Part shown: positions 62,309 through 64,000 of the stretch, piece by piece
Numbering within the stretch: the first letter of the stretch is position 1
Layout of the letters: each line of letters starts with the position of its first letter
Source of the DNA: JAJFKB01 sp965230515
GTDB taxonomy: Bacteria > Pseudomonadota > Gammaproteobacteria > Pseudomonadales > IMCC2047
NCBI GenBank assembly: GCA_965230515.1
Contig: OZ246007.1
Span: forward strand, 124,001-188,000
DNA length: 64,000 nt
Direction of reading: 5' to 3'
Notes under the pieces: generated by a model
Database searches by the model: none
Seen by the model: only the letters and a program-made list of their open reading frames with translations
What the model was told of the DNA's origin: nothing
Made by a program: the position numbers and the translations under genes

Positions 62309-62976
62309 TGCGCAGTTACGACTGGATCTATCAACATGCTCTCGAACAAAAAGGCACGCCGGAACAGCTGGAAAAACTACTCCCAACACCCAAAACAGCA
62401 CAACAACTGGTTGCCGTGAATGATGACCGATACCTGTCAGAGATGTCGCGACGCATTTTTCGGGCTGGCCTTAAACATGAAATGGTGGACAAAAAATGGC
62501 CTGCGTTTGAGGAGGTGTTTTTTGGTTTCGATCCCAATAAACTGATACTCATGAGTGATGAAGCACTGGAAAACACGCTTCAGGATAGGCGCATCATTAG
62601 GCATTGGGGAAAAATTAAATCTATCAGGCACAATGCGCTGATGGTGATCGAGTTGGCAAGAGAGTGGGGGAGTTTTGGGCAGTTTCTGGCACAGTGGCCG
62701 GGCAACGATATTGTTGGTTTATGGAAGCTACTGGCAAAAAGGGGAAAACAACTGGGCGGTAATTCTGGCCCCTATTTTTTAAGAATGGTTGGCAAGGATA
62801 CTTTTGTGTTGACGGGTGACGTGGTCGCGGCGCTGGTTGCGCAGGGAGTCATCGACAAAAAGCCAACCAGCCAGAGGGATCTGCAGTCAGTGCAGACCGC
62901 TTTTAATCAATGGCAGGAGCAAAGTGGGCGGCCTCTCAGCCAGATCAGTCGAATGCTGGCTTTCTGTGTCGGTTAA
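62308..62976 (+). CDS. DNA-3-methyladenine glycosylase I-like protein
   Basis: 222 residues with a helix-hairpin-helix glycosylase core. MSRRIFRAGLKHEMVDKKWPAFEEVFF, DPNKLILMSDEAL and DRRIIRHWGKIKSIRHNA parallel the Tag fold. The zinc ligands that close E. coli Tag (RCxW near the N-terminus and the C-terminal CxC) are absent, and YFLRMVGKDTFVLTGDVVAAL replaces that end. The active-site Glu cannot be placed with certainty. Proteins of this shape are common in Pseudomonas relatives and annotated as Tag-like; activity on 3-methyladenine is unproven. GGAG lies nine bases before the ATG at 62308; GTG 62305 is the alternative. Confidence 0.78.
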   Translation: MRSYDWIYQHALEQKGTPEQLEKLLPTPKTAQQLVAVNDDRYLSEMSRRIFRAGLKHEMVDKKWPAFEEVFFGFDPNKLILMSDEALENTLQDRRIIRHWGKIKSIRHNALMVIELAREWGSFGQFLAQWPGNDIVGLWKLLAKRGKQLGGNSGPYFLRMVGKDTFVLTGDVVAALVAQGVIDKKPTSQRDLQSVQTAFNQWQEQSGRPLSQISRMLAFCVG

Positions 62977-63012
62977 CCGAGTGAAAAAAGCGTGAATTTT
63001 CCCGGCTATGGC

Positions 63013-63048
63013 TTGACCTTAAACTAATGTCTTCATACAATGCGCGCC
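63013..63048 (+). promoter_or_regulatory. Sigma-70 promoter of tRNA-Glu with GC discriminator
   Basis: TTGACC at 63013-63018, exactly 17 bp, then TACAAT at 63036-63041. GCGCGCC at 63042-63048 follows directly, a GC-rich discriminator typical of stable-RNA promoters under stringent (ppGpp) control. The tRNA starts about 22 bp later. Confidence 0.88.
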
Positions 63049-63069
63049 TCTTTGAAGGTTTACCACTGC

Positions 63070-63145
63070 GTCCCCTTCGTCTAGAGGCCTAGGACACCGC
63101 CCTTTCACGGCGGTAACAGGGGTTCGAACCCCCTAGGGGACGCCA
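63070..63145 (+). tRNA. tRNA-Glu (anticodon TTC)
   Basis: A 76-nt cloverleaf with encoded CCA. Acceptor GTCCCCT pairs with AGGGGAC (63135-63141). Anticodon stem CCGCC/GGCGG encloses loop CTTTCAC with anticodon TTC at 63104-63106, and the T-arm is GGGGTTCGAACCCC. It has its own promoter and terminator and appears to be monocistronic. Confidence 0.97.
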
Positions 63146-63170
63146 TATTTATTGAAGCGCAAACAATACA

Positions 63171-63198
63171 ACAGGGTAGTTTCGGCTACCCTGTTTTT
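63171..63198 (+). terminator. Rho-independent terminator after tRNA-Glu
   Basis: ACAGGGTAG (63171-63179) pairs perfectly with CTACCCTGT (63186-63194) around TTTCGG, followed by TTTTT to 63198. It stands 26 bp past the tRNA CCA. Confidence 0.92.
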
Positions 63199-63300
63199 GT
63201 ATCTGACAAATACATAAAAGTAAAGGGCTTCTAAAACACTAAGAAGTCCATCACCTTATTTTTTCTGAGCGCTGTAAAGCGATTACGAGAATATCATTCA

Positions 63301-63492
63301 ATGGCTAACCAATGGTTTCGCAGTTTATTCAAACGCGCTAAATTGATTTTACTGTGTATGCTTGTGTTGGTTTTGCCCTCATGTACCGTAGTGAAGATAG
63401 CTGATATTGCAGCAAGCACCACTATTGGCGTAGCGAAAACCACAATCAAAGTTGTTGGTGTTGTGGTTCCGGATGGTGATGAAGAGGAATAG
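63301..63492 (+). CDS. Tiny lipoprotein of unknown function
   Basis: 63 residues. A basic N-terminus and hydrophobic stretch end in LVLPSC (lipobox, C28), then a short hydrophobic/acidic mature peptide (TVVKIADIAASTTIGVAKTT and an Asp/Glu end). It resembles small lipoproteins with a CTVVK start that are widespread in Gammaproteobacteria without known function. No neighbours suggest a role. Confidence 0.6.
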   Translation: MANQWFRSLFKRAKLILLCMLVLVLPSCTVVKIADIAASTTIGVAKTTIKVVGVVVPDGDEEE

Positions 63493-63602
63493 CGCAAGAT
63501 ATGCTCCTCTAGTGCTTGCTGAGAGAATCGGTGGCTTGTAATTAAAGGGGGCAATTAAAGGGCTCTGACCCGAATGGCACTTACCCCTTTTTGCTGCGGC
63601 AA

Positions 63603-63616
63603 TTGATCTAGGTCAA
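63603..63616. promoter_or_regulatory. Anr/FNR-type site upstream of the MEDS gene
   Basis: TTGAT-CTAG-GTCAA matches the inverted repeat bound by FNR/Anr/Dnr regulators, with GTCAA instead of ATCAA in the right half. It lies 64 bp before the ATG at 63680. A -10-like TATTAT at 63646-63651 is a little too far away for the classical -41.5 arrangement, which lowers confidence. Confidence 0.5.
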
Positions 63617-63679
63617 TCAAGGTTGTCAAAATGGAATAGGGCGTTTATTATTTCTACTACAGGATAGGAGAGAAGCGCT

Positions 63680-64000
63680 ATGACAAACAGTCACTGTTTA
63701 ATCTGCCTCGGGTTCACCGAGCAGCGGTTTCCTCCAGGTACCCATATCTGCCAGATTTTCAGCGAAGACGAAGAGCGAGAACAAGCCTTCCTGGACTTCC
63801 TGTTGCGTGGGCTTCAGGATGGGGAGCGTGCGGCTGGCTTTACCGATCGGTGCGATAGCAGGCGTCTTGAAAACCACCTTGATGAAGCCGGTATATCGAT
63901 GCAGGAAAGGCTCAATTCAGGGGCGCTGACACTGACAGGAACCAGCGACGCTTATTTTCAGAATGGACGATTTAAACTGGAGCAGATGCTTGAGCGGCTG
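63680..64000 (+). CDS. MEDS-domain (DcmR-like sensory) protein, 5' part (cut by window end)
   Basis: 107 codons of an open frame that leaves the window. AGGAG lies nine bases before the ATG. The residues LGFTEQRFPPGTHICQIFSEDEEREQ, FLLRGLQDGERAAGF and LTLTGTSDAYFQNGRF match the MEDS domain, a sensory module known from the dichloromethane regulator DcmR and from RsbR-like/PAS-linked sigma-control proteins (family knowledge). The downstream part (helix-turn-helix, kinase or phosphatase) is outside the window. An Anr/FNR-like site in front hints at low-oxygen control. Confidence 0.72.
   Translation, partial: MTNSHCLICLGFTEQRFPPGTHICQIFSEDEEREQAFLDFLLRGLQDGERAAGFTDRCDSRRLENHLDEAGISMQERLNSGALTLTGTSDAYFQNGRFKLEQMLERL

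Noticed and set aside
1..64000. CRISPR arrays, prophage or integrative elements
   Set aside because: No regularly spaced repeats, no integrase, phage structural or conjugation genes; the only mobile-type gene is the single RAYT.

Overview
The window looks like chromosomal DNA of a free-living gammaproteobacterium close to Pseudomonadales sensu lato (including the former Cellvibrionales). The inference rests on gene order. The blocks holB-pilZ-tatD, ftsK-lolA-rarA-crcB-serS, and topA / lexA / nagZ-mtiP-csiV-mfd-gap-nqrABCDEF-apbE-nqrM-sth follow, with gaps, the order I know from Pseudomonas. Na+-translocating NADH dehydrogenase, a PEP-CTERM surface protein and moderate GC suit a marine or aquatic member. 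The genus cannot be named from this sequence alone.

Layout. 1-1.8 kb: end of holB, then pilZ and tatD. 1.8-4.1 kb: a permuted papain-like hydrolase and a class V aminotransferase on the minus strand. 4.3-11.4 kb: an exopolysaccharide/sorting island with two very large PrsT-type TPR proteins around one PEP-CTERM cargo gene. The cargo gene has a convincing sigma-54 promoter match. 11.4-15.5 kb: a DUF4126 membrane protein, an orphan lipoprotein, dinG and a small secreted orphan. 15.5-22.7 kb: ftsK, lolA, rarA, crcB, serS and a DUF1499 protein. 22.7-24.9 kb: an accessory patch with a REP-associated tyrosine transposase, repeats carrying GGACACCC/GGGTGTCC in opposite orientation on its two sides, a DUF1003 protein and a possible group II intron scrap. 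25-30 kb: rubrerythrin, a DegT aminotransferase plus Gfo/Idh dehydrogenase pair (nucleotide 3-amino-sugar synthesis, possibly for lipid A), and a slipin/NfeD membrane-protease pair. 30.4-43.7 kb: topA, lexA with a textbook SOS box, a LOG-family protein, an L,D-transpeptidase, nagZ, an MscS channel, mtiP, csiV and mfd. 44-55.6 kb: a large GAPDH preceded by a translationally coupled leader ORF, the complete nqrA-F operon with its maturation genes apbE and nqrM, soluble transhydrogenase, and a type I-beta DAHP synthase. 56-64 kb: rsd/algQ, hspQ, prc, an FKBP-type lipoprotein isomerase, an M18 aminopeptidase, hemH, a Tag-like glycosylase, tRNA-Glu with its own promoter and terminator, a tiny lipoprotein, and the start of a MEDS-domain sensor gene behind an Anr/FNR-type site.

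How the genes work together. Replication, repair and chromosome segregation (holB, dinG, ftsK, rarA, topA, lexA, mfd) and cell-envelope upkeep (lolA, nagZ, L,D-transpeptidase, prc, mscS, csiV) dominate. Sodium-pumping respiration (nqr, with apbE supplying covalent FMN and nqrM iron-sulfur maturation) sits with NAD(P)H balancing (gap, sth). The least explained parts are the PEP-CTERM/PrsT island without an exosortase gene in view, the RAYT repeat patch, the leader ORF on gap, and a small secreted protein whose signal peptide is split by one base in a homopolymer.
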